In this document: in pieces, positions 45,476 through 57,127 of the stretch | How the letters are laid out: each line of letters opens with the position of its first letter | Numbering within the stretch: the stretch's first letter is position 1 | NCBI GenBank assembly: GCA_024449915.1 | Contig: JAMZAV010003233.1 | Location: 62,001 to 126,000 of the forward strand | Source of the DNA: Sweltsa coloradensis | Lineage: Eukaryota > Arthropoda > Insecta > Plecoptera > Chloroperlidae | Reading direction: 5' to 3' | DNA length: 64,000 bases | Made by a program: the position numbers and the translations under genes | Notes under the pieces: model-generated | The model's database searches: none | What the model saw: only the letters and a program-made list of their open reading frames with translations | What the model was told of the DNA's origin: nothing

Positions 45476-47599
45476 TTTTTTATAGTAAAATATCCCACAC
45501 TAGGGCATCCAAATGGACATTTTATAGAATTGATTTACCTAACCTAGAGCAAAGACATAGCCTAGGGCGTAGGGCCTAGCCTAGCGCAGCCTTGAATGAC
45601 TGTGTACGACTACGCCAGACCATAAACCTACAAATTCTTTCCCATAGAAAAATAACCGCGGGCTCTTTCCCACCAATGAGAAATAAATCGCTTTCTAGTC
45701 AAGGTCGGGTAGACGCACTGTCAAAATCACGGGGTTCTTAAGTCATGGTCGTCATCTTTGTCATCGTTTGTGTTGTTGTCAAAATAGTCCGATTATTGAT
45801 GAGCACGGTCCACTGGATTGCCTCTAGGCTTCGCTGCCGCGCACGGCCGCTCGTCGAGCTGTTGTTGTTGTTACAAACTGCAACGAAGAGCATGCTGCAA
45901 GCTACGTAACGCAGTTGAACCAACAACGAGCGTTTGCGCGGGGGTTCAAAACCCTATAACTTTGTACCCCCATAGTTACCACGGATGATTTAAAAAAAAA
46001 ACTTTCAATTGTAAAGTTTATTTAACTGTGTTCTATAAATAATAAAGAATGAAAAACGTGAATTTGAGACCAAGGCTAGTTCCCTATTGTGTGCTCACTG
46101 TAGAATAGTACTAATGGCAACAACATTGAATTGTCCAATTTCAAATTTGTAATGGTATGTAACAAAAGTTGACTTTTCTTTGGAGAATGAGTGATGCCAA
46201 ATACAATATTTATTAAATATACAAAATATTATTTGGTCAATTGACAGGCTTGCCCTCCCTGATTGTACTTGGTATATGATATGTTTCATGAAGCTAGCAT
46301 CCCAACTCTGCTTGACTAGTATAAAGCGCTATGAGTGTACTCGAGCACCTACTGCGGTACCCTAGTGGGCACCTGTATGGGCCTGTTACTTTAAATATCT
46401 TGCACTTCATCACTTTCATCATCTCATATATATCTTGTTTTAATGTTACAGATTTCATACATGCTCAAGTACTAGCCAATAACTGGAAGGAAGAGAGCGA
46501 CAAAGAGTTGGTAAAATCAATGGGGACACGACTCAGCGAATTGAGAACTTCAAGAAAACTTAATAATAACTAACTTATTTTCAATGAATGACGACGTATA
46601 TCTAGTAGGGTTGCGTTATGATAAATAAATTCATATCAATAATCGCCAATTTTTCCGAAAATATATCGCGATATATCGCGATAATATCGTCCGTGTTTAT
46701 TTTTATCGTGATACGATATTATCGAAAATATCGTGGTAATATCGGCAATATCGAAAAATTTTAATTGATTTTCAAGTGAATCTACTTGAAACATGTTTTT
46801 TTTATCTCATAATAATTAATGCTAGAACTCTGAGCGTGTAAAGATAACGAGTCGCGTCATCGATGTTGTCACTACGACGTGAGCAACTTGACTGAGGTCC
46901 CATGAAGCGCGCTGCCGCTACTTGAATCGAGAACCAAGGTTGGAGGGAGGTGCACGCGCATCGGCTAGGCGCTGGCGGGGAGAGCTCTGTGGGCGGGGAT
47001 CGTAGCGGAGAAGTGGGTGGAGCGTTCCGTTGAACTGCAGAAATTTGTAGTGCTGGCAGGCTTCTGAATTCCATTCCTGTTAAGTTGGTAGCCCTACCTA
47101 GCTATAGTCTAGGTACCTACTTGTTCTATTTTGCAATATTTCTTTTAAATCTGTTATTTATTGATATTTAAGGGCAACCGGAACAATAAACGTGGTTGCG
47201 ATGAAATGAAGACGAGACAGGCCAAAGATTTGGTAAAAGAAATTGTGACTAATAGGACAACGCGTGAGGAAAACGCCCTGCTTCCAAACTCGAGCGAGGT
47301 GTCACCACATTCATACGCACACAAAATTTCACACCAAGAAAAAAAATTATTATTTATTTTAATTATTTATTATTTATTTAACGTCTATCCTATTCAGTTA
47401 TAAAAATTGATTTACAAAGGAGGACAACTAAATAAATCTAATTACATGGATGTAGAAACAACAATAAACTACATTTTCGTAAATATTTGAAATAGCAGCA
47501 TTACAACAACAATGCATTTAACACAAGAATTTTGGTAACAAATAGAATGATATTATATGCATTTTATGAATGAATCAAGTATAAAAAAGGGTGGAGAAT
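45476..47599. other. No gene recognised
   Basis: Includes a block of ATATCG-type repeats (46,660-46,760), a GC-rich stretch (46,850-47,060), and short frames at 46,331-46,573 and 47,161-47,403 with no recognisable family. The first has a splice-like ACAG before an open block (WKEESDKELVKSMGTRLSEL). Confidence 0.4.
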
Positions 47600-48119
47600 G
47601 AAGAGAGTTAGTTATTAGGGTTTAAGGGCACACAACACTAAGGTTATCAGTGCCCGTATTCTCTTATATAATGGCATGTTATTTTTAAATCTTATTGTAC
47701 AGCTGTGTTGATTTCAGGTATTTAAAAACATTGGTTATGTTCTCAGATTCATCAGATAAAATTTCTTTCAAATTAGGTTTTAGTTTAAAATCATTCCTCT
47801 CGTCCATGTGTTGAGGACATTCTACTAAAATGTGCTTAACAGTTAAAATCTCACCACACTGCTCACAGGGTGGTGGGTCTTCACCTTTTAAAAGGTATCC
47901 TTGAGTGAGATGTGTGTGTCCAATGCGTAGACGGGTCAGAACAACCTCTTCGCGTCGAAAAGAGCGCAAGGTGTTACATCGCCTTTTATTTCGCGAAGCT
48001 TATTATTTTGCATGATATGCCATTCTTCACACCACTGTTCTTTAAGTTTGAGTTTAAAGAATGCTTTAAGATCAGGCGTTGCAACTAAATGGCAATCAAT
48101 TAGTTCTTTGTTGCAAGCT
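47600..48119 (-). pseudogene. Jockey-type element: RNase H end and 3' UTR, 5'-truncated
   Basis: The minus frame reads RREEVVLTRLRIGHTHLTQG, then CEQCGEILTVKHILVECP, the conserved C-terminal end (His-Leu-Thr-His/Gln-Gly and Cys-x-x-Cys...His...Cys) of Jockey-clade ORF2. Upstream in another frame lies LKEQWCEEWHIMQNNKLREI, part of the RNase H-like domain. A 3' UTR follows, matching 19,410-19,545. The 5' side stops abruptly at an inverted family B fragment, the usual 5' truncation of non-LTR elements. Confidence 0.8.
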
Positions 48120-48215
48120 TCTTTGACAATGACAACACGGATGGATGATGACACAAGACGGAGACGACCACGACGTGGGGGAATACCTGCTCCCCCCATA
48201 TGCGCCTGGATGGGC
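48120..48215 (-). repeat. Family B repeat fragment, reverse orientation
   Basis: TGACAATGACAACACGGATG, GACGGAGACGACCACGACGT and CCCCCATATGCG are the reverse complement of the middle of family B. It abuts the truncated Jockey-type fragment. Confidence 0.75.
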
Positions 48216-50030
48216 AGGACGACATGGAAATAATTACATTCGAAGAAATGGCGAAGGCTGCAGGATGAGTCGTGGCTGATGTATACCCTACACGCTACAA
48301 GGGTGGAGGCCAGACAGAATAACACAGCAAGAATAACAAAGGAGCGAAGCTAGGACAGGCTGGTTTTAGAGCGTACAGGGTTTAGATAAAGCACAAAATT
48401 TCGAGGAACTCCCATGATTCCGAGCGACGAAATCAGCTGGGAGGCAGGAGATGCGAAAAACTGGAGAAAAGTCGTGGGAGTTACTCGGTGGAGGCGAACG
48501 GTGCTGTCCGTGAGCCACCATGACGTCGGTAAAGTAACGACTTAGATCGACCTAGGTCTCGGGGGTCGCGCGAGGACCAGATACCCTGTGACGGGACAGG
48601 CGGCGGGTCGCGAGTAAAAGATAGTAAAAGTTGGTGATAAAGCGAGATTTGAACAGTGATTTGAAATTGTATTTGAGATTCGCGATAGGGAGCGAAGTGA
48701 GATCGAGTGACGAGATTGGAACTGTGAGTTGAAATTATATTTGAGATTCGCGATAGGGAGCGAAGTGAGATCGAGTGACGAGATTGGAACTGCGAGTTGA
48801 AATTGATCCGTGATACGCGGTAGGAACCGAAAGGAAATACCAACCAGGGCGACAAGTGAATCTGACCAGACAACCGATCCAAGCAGTGACGACGCGGGAA
48901 TCGAATGTATCGATCCACGACAGCGAAGTGATCGTCATCACCAGATGAAATTGACGGCATCCTAAGGAGAACTCAGAATATCGCAAATTTGGATTACTTT
49001 GTACCCAGTGTGTGTTTATTTAAATCGACAACGCCGATTTAAATACTGTTCCCCATCAGACAATCATCAACAATCGTCGCAGTAAAAGGAGACAGATGAG
49101 TACAAACACCATAGTTTTAAGAATATCATTATAATAATAAGGCTCCTTCAGAGAAATGTTCAATTGGGCTCAGCCACCAACGTATTATAATAGCAAGGGA
49201 TCCCGTAGGTAGGACTCAAATGTTGTATCACCATTTGTGAAGTGTGACAATATATTTTGAATTTGTACCCACTATACGTTTACACCATTTGTAGTAAAAT
49301 AGTGCATGACCTGTGATCCTTTCACTAGGCCTTTATTAGACTGATAGTGACTGTACCAGCGACCGATTGCAGAGACGCCAGCTGAGACGAGGGGACAGCG
49401 CCAGACAAATCGTCTGCAGCGCTGCTTGTTGCATGTGTTGTGTATGAGTATTTCAGCAAGTGTCGTTTGGACAACAGAACACGGCACCAAGGACCACGGT
49501 GTATCGCTGTTCATTGAGGTGATTAGTTATTAGCATTATTGTAAGTCAATATGGCGCCCAGCAATTAAGGATAGTAAGATTTGATTAGTAGGATGACCAA
49601 TTAAGGTCCTGGTATCGCGATAGGTCGGCGAGCCAAAGGGCTTAAAGGCAGTTGAACGTTACAGAGGTTTTAGTGCAAATAATATATTGGTTGTGTGAAC
49701 AAGGATTTTTGTATTTTAAACTAAATCTCAAACCTGTATTTAATTGTTTTGTTAACCTCAAACAAAAACTTTTTTTAAGTCCATGGTTTTAAAATAAATA
49801 TCTTAAATTTTTGTATCTAGACAAATGCCCAAGTTAATAAAGAACTTGATGGACAATAATAAGTATGGCCTAGGTCTTAATAGTTAATACAGTACTGTTG
49901 TTTTGAAGTTTTTTATTTAGAGAAGTTGAGTCTCTTGAAATAATGTGACCTATTGCTGTCATAATGCAATTGCAATGGTATAACAACGAGGCCTATCAGG
50001 TATTGAACACCATGTTACAGTATATTAAAA
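48216..50030. other. No gene recognised; contains a short tandem repeat
   Basis: Apart from the 71-72-bp tandem repeat at 48,661-48,800, no domain or RNA is seen. The 159-codon minus frame at 48,481-48,960 runs through that repeat and is Ser/Arg-rich. Confidence 0.4.
48661..48800 (+). repeat. Tandem repeat, about 71 bp x 2
   Basis: TTTGAGATTCGCGATAGGGA, GCGAAGTGAGATCGAGTG and ACGAGATTGGAACTG occur twice in direct succession, with a partial third start (GAGTTGAAATT). Confidence 0.85.
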
Positions 50031-50396
50031 TTGTACATGTTTATGCTTCCAACAGGTTTTGATGCGACACACTCATACGAAGTATGGATCACGAAATTCT
50101 GCAACTTCCACCGTACCAGGTACCACTGCCACTTTAACCCAATTGAACTGATATGGGCTTCAACAAAACAATTGTACAATGACAACATTGGAAAAAATGG
50201 TGAATACACCATTGAAAACACACGAAGAATCTGGAAAGATGCGCTTGAGGCAGTAACTACGGAAGAATGGGCGAAACGGGTGGAACCACTGCGAACGTTG
50301 GATCCGAGGAGCATGGGACAAAGAAATGGGGATAGATGCTGGTGGCGTGGAACTAGTGATGTAGGCCTTCTGAAATGTATATATATATTTTTTTAA
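50031..50396 (+). pseudogene. DDE transposase C-terminal fragment (Tc1/mariner-like DDE_3)
   Basis: The frame contains RTRYHCHFNPIELIWASTKQ, with the Asn-Pro-Ile-Glu-x-x-Trp motif that carries the third catalytic acid of DDE_3 transposases. A helical tail ends in TEEWAKRVEPL. The first two aspartates are absent upstream, so only the last third is kept. A CAG before GTTTTGATG at about 50,056 could be a splice junction, but I see no earlier exon. Probably a dead remnant. Confidence 0.6.
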
Positions 50397-50784
50397 ATAT
50401 TTGAATTAAACTTGTCATGTATTTTATAATGACTTAAAAAACTCACATTATGGTTCTGGGTATCATTATAGGCCTTATCCCTATAGTTAATTAACAAACA
50501 GCAAGCTAAATTTTATCTCACTCCACCATACTTTTAAAAAAATTATTGCTTTTTGTTCATGGCAAAAAAAAACGACTAGTTTTGTAGACCTTTATTGAAG
50601 TGGGTGGCAATAAAGAACTTTAAGGCATGGCCAACCTCGTCATGCTATGTCAATGTTTAAGGACATCAAATCCCATGAATTAATTTACATTCTTCTTAAA
50701 TATTCAATTGTTAAGATATCTTCTACAGAATCTGAATTGATTTTAAGATTGTGATGATTTCTTATCGTCTGTTTATACTATCAG

Positions 50785-51735
50785 GTGGTACTGATACACA
50801 ATAACTTGGAATGGACAGTAGAAAAAACCTCTATTATTATTCCTTCTAGGTCTCAACAAAAAACACGGGGCAGGAAACTTGTGCGGCGAGACAGGGCTGC
50901 ATGCTACGTGGAGAACCAAAGGCTGAAACGCCTCCTCAGTGAAGAAAAAACAGATGGAAAAATATAAGAAACGCTACGCGAGGCTTATTAAGCATCGTCA
51001 AGGAACTGGCTTAGGCCTATCTCCTCGAACCCAAGTCAGAAGACTGATTGGCAAACGACACATTCCGAAAGATGTTGTAAAGAAACTTGTCTTCACTAGT
51101 ACAGTAGTCAGATCAATTGCAACGGACTTCAATAATAACCAGTCAAAGAAGAAAAAAATGCAAATTTTTGATGTAATTTACTCTGCTAAACATATTTTGA
51201 AGAAATATCGCATGCAAGGAATGCTGAAGGAAGCAATTGGTATTTCCAACAATATGTTTTACAAATCTTTGGCTGACAAAAAGAAAATGGTAAAAACTCC
51301 CAACAGCAAAGTTGTTAATTTCTATCTTCAAGAGGATGTCAGTCGAGTCGCCAATGGTAAAAAGCTTACCATAACACGACAAAAGAATAAACAACAGAAA
51401 CGTTTTTTGACTGACAACCTGATCATTTTGTTTAAAAGATTCAGCATTGATAACCCAAATGTAAAAATGTCATATACAAGTTTCACTCGTTTGCGTCCAT
51501 TTTGGGTGTTACAACCGTCTGAAAAGGATCGTGACACATGCATGTGCAAATCTTGCGAAAACCCTCGGTTAACCTTGGAGAAGTTGGTGAATTTAAAGCT
51601 GTCAGAAGATGTGAAATGTTTGTCCAGTTTACCTAAAGCAATAACATGCAATGATAAACTGAAAGCCTGCGCATACAACGAGTGTAAGCAAGTAAACCCA
51701 ACACAAAGATGGAAGGACATTTCAGTCAACACAAC
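50785..51735 (+). pseudogene. Repeated-family protein of unknown function, 3'-truncated
   Basis: Two overlapping frames join around 50,940 by a frame change. The first is basic (SQQKTRGRKLVRRDRAA, then NQRLKRLLSEEKT). The second (50,939-51,735 in use) reads KYKKRYARLIKHRQ, KKLVFTSTVVRSIATDF, FYLQEDVSRVANGKKLTI, KQQKRFLTDNLIILFKRF and SYTSFTRLRPFWVLQP, with Cys pairs MCKSCEN. I recognise this layout (basic coiled N-terminus, then Asp-Val-Ser-Arg, then Arg-Pro-Phe-Trp-Val, then Cys-rich) from many uncharacterised multi-copy predictions in invertebrate and fish genomes, probably TE-encoded. It ends where a family A repeat begins, so the C-terminal half is missing. Confidence 0.55.
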
Positions 51736-52282
51736 AACAAACAACACATTTCACATTAACAGAAGCAATCTCTATGTACTGTGGAGCCAAGACAAAAACA
51801 TACTGGAGAGTGGAGTCAAACCACGTCCGCCTGGGACAAGAACAACAGACCGACTGCGAGGCGAGACTGTGCTGGGAGTGAATGTGGGTGTAAAGTGCAG
51901 TTAAAAGGTGCGGGGCGGCGAGGTCATATCGATGCTGCACGTCAAGTGCATGGAAGTCTTCCAAAATCGCATTAAACAGTAGCTTTTGAGCTCCATGAGG
52001 AAGAGTTTATTGGAGTAGTGTAATATTTGCATAAGTATAACGAGGTTCATCGTGACGATATAACATATTAACAGATATTGCCTAAAACAAGGATTTTACT
52101 GGTATTATAGATGAAGCTTATGTAACACGTCGCATTTCATGTCCCACACATTTGTTTCCAGACCAAAGATGAAGATAGAACGACATGGGAAAGCTCAATG
52201 TTATCCCACACAGAACACAACCGAACACGTTTCTAGCATCACGAAGTAAGCAAACCACGATGCCAGGACATTTGAGTCAAGA
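51736..52282 (+). repeat. Family A repeat, first tandem unit
   Basis: From about ACAACACATTTCACATTAAC and GAAGCAATCT through CGTCCGCCTGGGACAAGAAC, GGTGCGGGGCGGCGAGGT (51,907), CACGTCAAGTGCATGG, GAGGTTCATCGTGACGATA, AACAAGGATTTTACTGG and ATGTCCCACACATTTG to about 52,280. It cuts off the unknown-family ORF upstream. Confidence 0.85.
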
Positions 52283-52770
52283 CTTTTATACAAACAACAC
52301 ATTCAGCAGCAACAGAAGCTATAGCTGCTTGTACTGTGGAGGCCTAACAAGAACAGAGCGAAGACAAAACTCGTCCGCCTGAGACAAGAACAATAGACCG
52401 ACTGCGAGGCGAGAGCGAGCGAGACTGTGCTGCGAGTGATTGTGGGTGTGAGTGGAGTTAAAAGGTGCGGGGCGGCGAGGTCATATCGATGCTGCACGTC
52501 AAGTGCATGGAAGTCTTTCGAAATTGCATTGAACAGCTTTTGAGCTCCAAGAGGTAGAATTTATTGGAGTAGAGTGATATTTGTATAAGTGTAACGAGGT
52601 TCATCGTGACGATACAACATATTCATAGTCACAGATGTTGCCTAAAGCAAGGATTTTACTGTTATTATGGATGAAGCTTCTGTAACACGTAGCATCCATT
52701 GCATGTCCCACATATTTGTTTCAAGACCAGAGATAAAGATAGAACGAAATTAGGGACCAGCTATAACACG
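52283..52770 (+). repeat. Family A repeat, second tandem unit
   Basis: The same landmarks recur in the same order and orientation, with the core at 52,465 (spacing 558 bp from the first). The two units are very alike. A GAGCGA microduplication follows GACTGCGAGGCGA in this copy. Confidence 0.85.
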
Positions 52771-53289
52771 GCGCATGTCACGTCACAAACAACATCTGCA
52801 GGTAAATAGTAATCTTAGATTGTAGTACGGGAGGATATATTGGTCCCCCGAGTTCAATCAACAATGACTAGCAGAGGTTGATAGATTCAAGGTATTGCAA
52901 TTTCCCCTTGTTTTTTATGTTTCATTGGGTAAAAAACCGGTGGTTTGACTGGGCTGGGGAAAGTCGTAACAATCCTGCTTCAGTAAAAAAAAAAAAAGAT
53001 TTGGATGTCATCACTCGGGATGTGACGGAGCACAACACTGAGTTAACGAGCACTTCCCGGACAAGCAGGCCAGATTAATGAGGGAACAAACTATGTAAAG
53101 TACGTTACTACCCTACTGACAGACAATACCACATACGTGCAAAAAAATGTGCACAAATTATAACGTCAATAACCCACTTAGTAACACTAACTTACATTAT
53201 TAGTAAAACAATGCATCAAACAATGAGTAATTTGCAACACATACACAGGGAATGTTGTATAACAAAAACCCAAGCACAGAAACCGGACA
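52771..53289. other. No gene recognised
   Basis: Unique sequence with a short A run at 52,986-52,998. CGGACAAGCAGGCCAGATTA (53,058) resembles CTGACAAGCAGGACAGAATA at 53,412, inside the next family A copy. Confidence 0.45.
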
Positions 53290-53644
53290 CCTCCTTTGTG
53301 TGACTAGGCTCTCATCCCACACTGAACAGAACCAGACACTTTCCGAATATCAATCCCTCAAGCTGTACAGACAGAACAGACTGAGACCAACACTAACATA
53401 ACAAATGCTTTCCTGACAAGCAGGACAGAATAAATAGCAAACAAACCTCCCAGCCTGGACAGAACAGACAATCTCCCGAAGTTCACAAATATTAAAGAGA
53501 ACGATGCGAGAACATAACAGCAAAGACTTGGTCAAACAAAACATTCAGCAGTGACAGAAGCTAACTCCGTGTACTGAGGAGGCTCGACACGAACAGACCG
53601 TAGAGCGGAGACAAAACACGTCCGCCAGCGACAAGAACGACAGA
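53290..53644 (+). repeat. Family A repeat, left part of an interrupted copy
   Basis: It carries CATTCAGCAGTGACAGAAGC and CGTCCGCCAGCGACAAGAAC and stops at GACAGA. The rest resumes after the 4.5-kb element, at 58,182. Confidence 0.8.
53640..53644 (+). repeat. Left target-site duplication ACAGA
   Basis: ACAGA precedes the element at 53,645 and recurs at 58,182-58,186. Intact family A copies have a single ACAGA in the same context (AAGAAC-A-ACAGACCGACTG). Confidence 0.85.
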
Positions 53645-53680
53645 AGTCCTTCAGCCAGGGACCTTTTGCTTACAAAAAAG

Positions 53681-54703
53681 GTCGACGCATTTTGACTTTG
53701 GAATATGATAAAACAAGGTTTCCTGAATACTATGTTATGAGGTGATAAGCTGGCAAAGGGGCCAAACACGCCGCCATCTTGGATTTTGTCAAATTCAAAC
53801 AATTGGCTATAAAAACCAAACCGCTAGACCGATTTTGAAAAAGTTTAGTGTTCCAGATTTGAAATTTCATTTAAAATGTATATGTGTAGCCAATTTGTAA
53901 ATTTTGTAATTGTATTATCCAAATAAAATACATTTTCTGAGTCAATGTTTTTTGTTCTGGAATGATTGGCTTATAACTTTTAAGAGAGCGCCTTAATTGA
54001 AAAAGTACTTCATGTAATCCTTTTAGATAATTTTAATTCAAACAAAACGCAACCACATTTAGGTCTTTATCTCTATTACTTCCCGAGATATGAATTTTTG
54101 AAGAGTCGTGCCACCCTTGCTTGCCGCGCCTATCAAGCCAGGCAGCGTTAGGTGCAGGTACGATTTTTGTTGTCTTTCATTCTCGTTCTTCGTCGACTCA
54201 TTTTGACTTCGGAATATGATATAACAAGGCTTCCTGAATACTATGTCATGAAGTGATAAGCTGGCAATGAGGCCAAACACGCCGCCATCTTGGATTTTAT
54301 CAAATTCGAACAAATGACTGTAAAAACCAACCCGCTAGACCGATTTTGAAAAAGTTTAGTGTTCCAGATTCAAAATTTAATTTCAAATGTTTTTGTGTAA
54401 ACAATTTGTAAATTTTATAATTGTATTGTGCAAATAAAATACATTTTCTGAGTCAATGTTTTTTGTTCTGGAATGTTTGGCTTATAACTTTTAAGAGAGC
54501 GCCTTAATTGAATAGGTACTTCATGTAAACCTGTAAGATAACTTTAATTCTAATATAGCGCAATCAAATTTAGGTCTGTATCCCAATTAGTTCCCGAGAT
54601 GTGAATTCTTGAAGAGTCGTGCCACCCTCGCTTGCCGCGCTTGTCAAGCCAGGCAGTGTTCGGTGCGCGAGCGATTTATGTTGTCTTTCGTTCTCGGATT
54701 ATC
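53681..54703 (+). repeat. Left arm: two tandem units of about 511 bp
   Basis: Unit 1 (53,681-54,191) and unit 2 (54,192-54,703) both run from GTCGAC through ACTTYGGAATATGATA, GCCGCCATCTTGGATTTT, CGCTAGACCGATTTTGAAA, AATAAAATACATTTTCTGAG and AGAGTCGTGCCACCC to GTTGTCTTTC-TTCTCG. They differ by scattered substitutions. Confidence 0.9.
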
Positions 54704-54839
54704 TTTTGATAGTTTATTTCAATGGTGTTCTTTGCTTTGTTCTTTGCACCCAATTACTGAATACAGTACTTTTTATACAACCTTGCAAATTTTTCGAAGT
54801 GTCCTCGACTAGTTAGACCAGTCATATTTGCCAGTGACT

Positions 54840-56521
54840 ATGGATGAAGGTGTTTATCACATAGCAAAACAGATTTTTTGTCATTGACTTCATGAATTCA
54901 AAAACCTTGTTCTTTGCTTGGGATCAATAATTTTTCATTTGTTTAAAGTAGTGCTTGGCTGAATTGGCAAGTTTCTGAAAGGAAGTGGTTCAGAGTCAAT
55001 TTGGACAGAATGTTCTATCTTCGAAGTAAGCGTTGTAGATTCTGTAATTAACGGAGAACATTATGCTCGATCTTTGCACGGTATGAAGCACTTAGGTGAA
55101 ACAATGAATCGACTTCTTCTAACCAATTTCTTTGAAACGAACAATCCAGATCAGTATTCCAAAATTCTATAGATTGTCATTGATCTTCGACATTGCGTTG
55201 AAAACTGTGACAATTGAAGCTAGCCAAAGCGCCATGAGCACATCCTTACAGGCAGCTGATCACTTAATGGAGGATTTTCGTAACTTTTGTACAACTAATT
55301 CTGAAACAAATGAAAAGTTCAAAAACTGAGTTTTGTTTTTGGATATGGTATCTCTTCTAATGGATTTATTACGTGCAGACAGAGAAGGAAACTGCGAATT
55401 GCACTTGTTTGCAATTAAAAAACTCGTATATTTTTTTGCCGTATGCGACAGAACAAATTATTTTCGCTGGTGCTCTGTATACTTAGAGGATATGAGGAGA
55501 CTACCTGACACTTCTCCATAAGTGTATGAAAGATTCACGGACGAAGAATTTGTTTCAAAGCAAACAAAAGGATATTCAAAGCGGTTGGCGGAGATATGTG
55601 TCTAGAACAGACCATTAATCGCTCCAAAAAAAGAAGCATGGTGTCATTGGATGAACTAAAAGAAAAATATTTGTTGCAGAGTGGGATATTATGTATCATG
55701 AAATGTTAGCTGTATCAAAATTGCATAGAGACATAAGTAGAACCGACAATTTCAACACCAATGATTTTCATAGTCAGAAATCAGAATACAGCTCGTCTAG
55801 AACTTCAGCTTACGAGGAGAAGATTCAAACTATGATCCACTTCATACGCTCTCATGAGAACCCGTTTGAACTCACTGATAATCGTTTGCATACCATAATA
55901 GCCCAAGATGTAATGTATAACGACATTCGAAATCAAGTACTTAATGTGAAGAAAATTGGTGATGGAGCCTGTCTTGAATTTATAAAGGAACTATATTCAT
56001 AAACGAAAGTAAGCGGATTTATGATACAAAACACCGTACAAACTTGCAAACATGTGATCAAGTGTAAAACACTCAATCTAAAGCTCAACTCTCAAAGCAT
56101 GTGTCCTAAAAATAACTTTGCACAAGTACAACGATGCATTGATATTGCTCTCATCAGAGGACTCGATCTTGAAGACATTCTGACATATGAAGTATGTCCG
56201 ATTTCTTCTGATGGCTTGATAAGTAAACCTAAGAACAGCGATCAGGTGTCTGCAATTGAAAAAGAGTTGATTACAGAAGCATTAGCAGCAAGCATTATAA
56301 AATGCATCTTCCGCCCAATAATAGTCATACAGCACATCTCTTCAACGTCATGGCGATTGTTAGAAAAATTCGGGTCAAAGAGAAAAGGACATTGGGAGAC
56401 AATCAGATCGATTTATACATTTACACTCAACGCTTCAAGGGCGTCAAATACCAAAAGGATAGATTTGGTATTTGATTTCTACTTCGAGGGATCACTAAAG
56501 CGTAGCGGTGATCTACTGTGA
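54840..56521 (+). pseudogene. Decayed protein of the 4.5-kb element, family not assigned
   Basis: Frames at 54,843-55,130 (interrupted), 55,132-55,329, 55,333-55,521, 55,691-56,002 and 56,021-56,521 read in series. Motifs in order: EFKNLVLCLGS, EHYARSLHGMKH, LLRADREGNCELHLFAIKKL, CDRTNYFRWCSVYLEDMRRL, TINRSKKRS, MYHEMLAVSKLHR, HENPFEL, EDILTYEVCPI and TKRIDLVFDFYFEGSLKRSG. I have seen this motif order in multi-copy, uncharacterised predictions from cnidarians and arthropods. It is not hAT, mariner, PIF, piggyBac or CACTA by any motif I know. Stops and frameshifts make it inactive, and in family members as I remember them more C-terminal sequence follows. Confidence 0.6.
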
Positions 56522-57090
56522 ATTAGAGTATACAATTTGTTTATAATTAGTTTAGTTGCATTACAATATGCAAATGCACGGCAAACTAGTTCTTTTTAAT
56601 TTTGTACTTGGAACATTTTAGTACATGCAATGCAAGTAAAATACGCATTCACCATTATAATTTCATTATCTTTCATCTATGAGATAATCAAACTGAAGAC
56701 AAATAGAAATGTAAAACATTTGGTATTGCCTTCAAACTATGTAGGATTGAATGAATGAAGGAATATTGACGCAAGAGTTTTAATTTATTATAAGCATGAG
56801 AAAATGTGTGCAGTTAATGTTAATTAGTCTTTAAGCATCAATTTGCAATAACGGAAAATTGTAACGAAAAGATTGCTTTCCTCGATCAAAAGATAATCTT
56901 ATTCCGTTCGTCTACTTGCTAAAAAAAATCGTACGCTGCATCCAGTAAGTAAATGAAGGTTTATTCCTGAAAGAGTTCAAACTCAATTCGTTTCAGTAAT
57001 ACACATAATAATAAGATTATTAAGAATATGTGAGGAGTTAATCTTCAACCCTTTTGAGGTCTTATTAGAATTAACTGATTAACATTGATC
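56522..57090. other. AT-rich 3' interior of the 4.5-kb element
   Basis: No reading frame or domain. It links the coding remnant to the right arm. Confidence 0.6.
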
Positions 57091-57127
57091 CAATGCAAAT
57101 AATACCATTGAAATAAACTATCAATAG

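Noticed and set aside
46850..47074. A GC-rich 90-codon minus-strand frame as a gene
   Set aside because: Pro/Ser/Arg-rich composition follows local GC content, and no splice or domain support was found.
48481..48960. A 159-codon minus-strand frame
   Set aside because: It passes through the 71-bp tandem repeat and reads as Ser/Arg/Ile-rich repeats with no domain. The length is explained by the repeat lacking stops in that frame.
53545..54313. Two similar minus-strand frames starting MFEFDKIQDGGVFG
   Set aside because: They are antisense frames within the two tandem units of the 4.5-kb element's left arm. The likeness reflects the duplication, not a gene.
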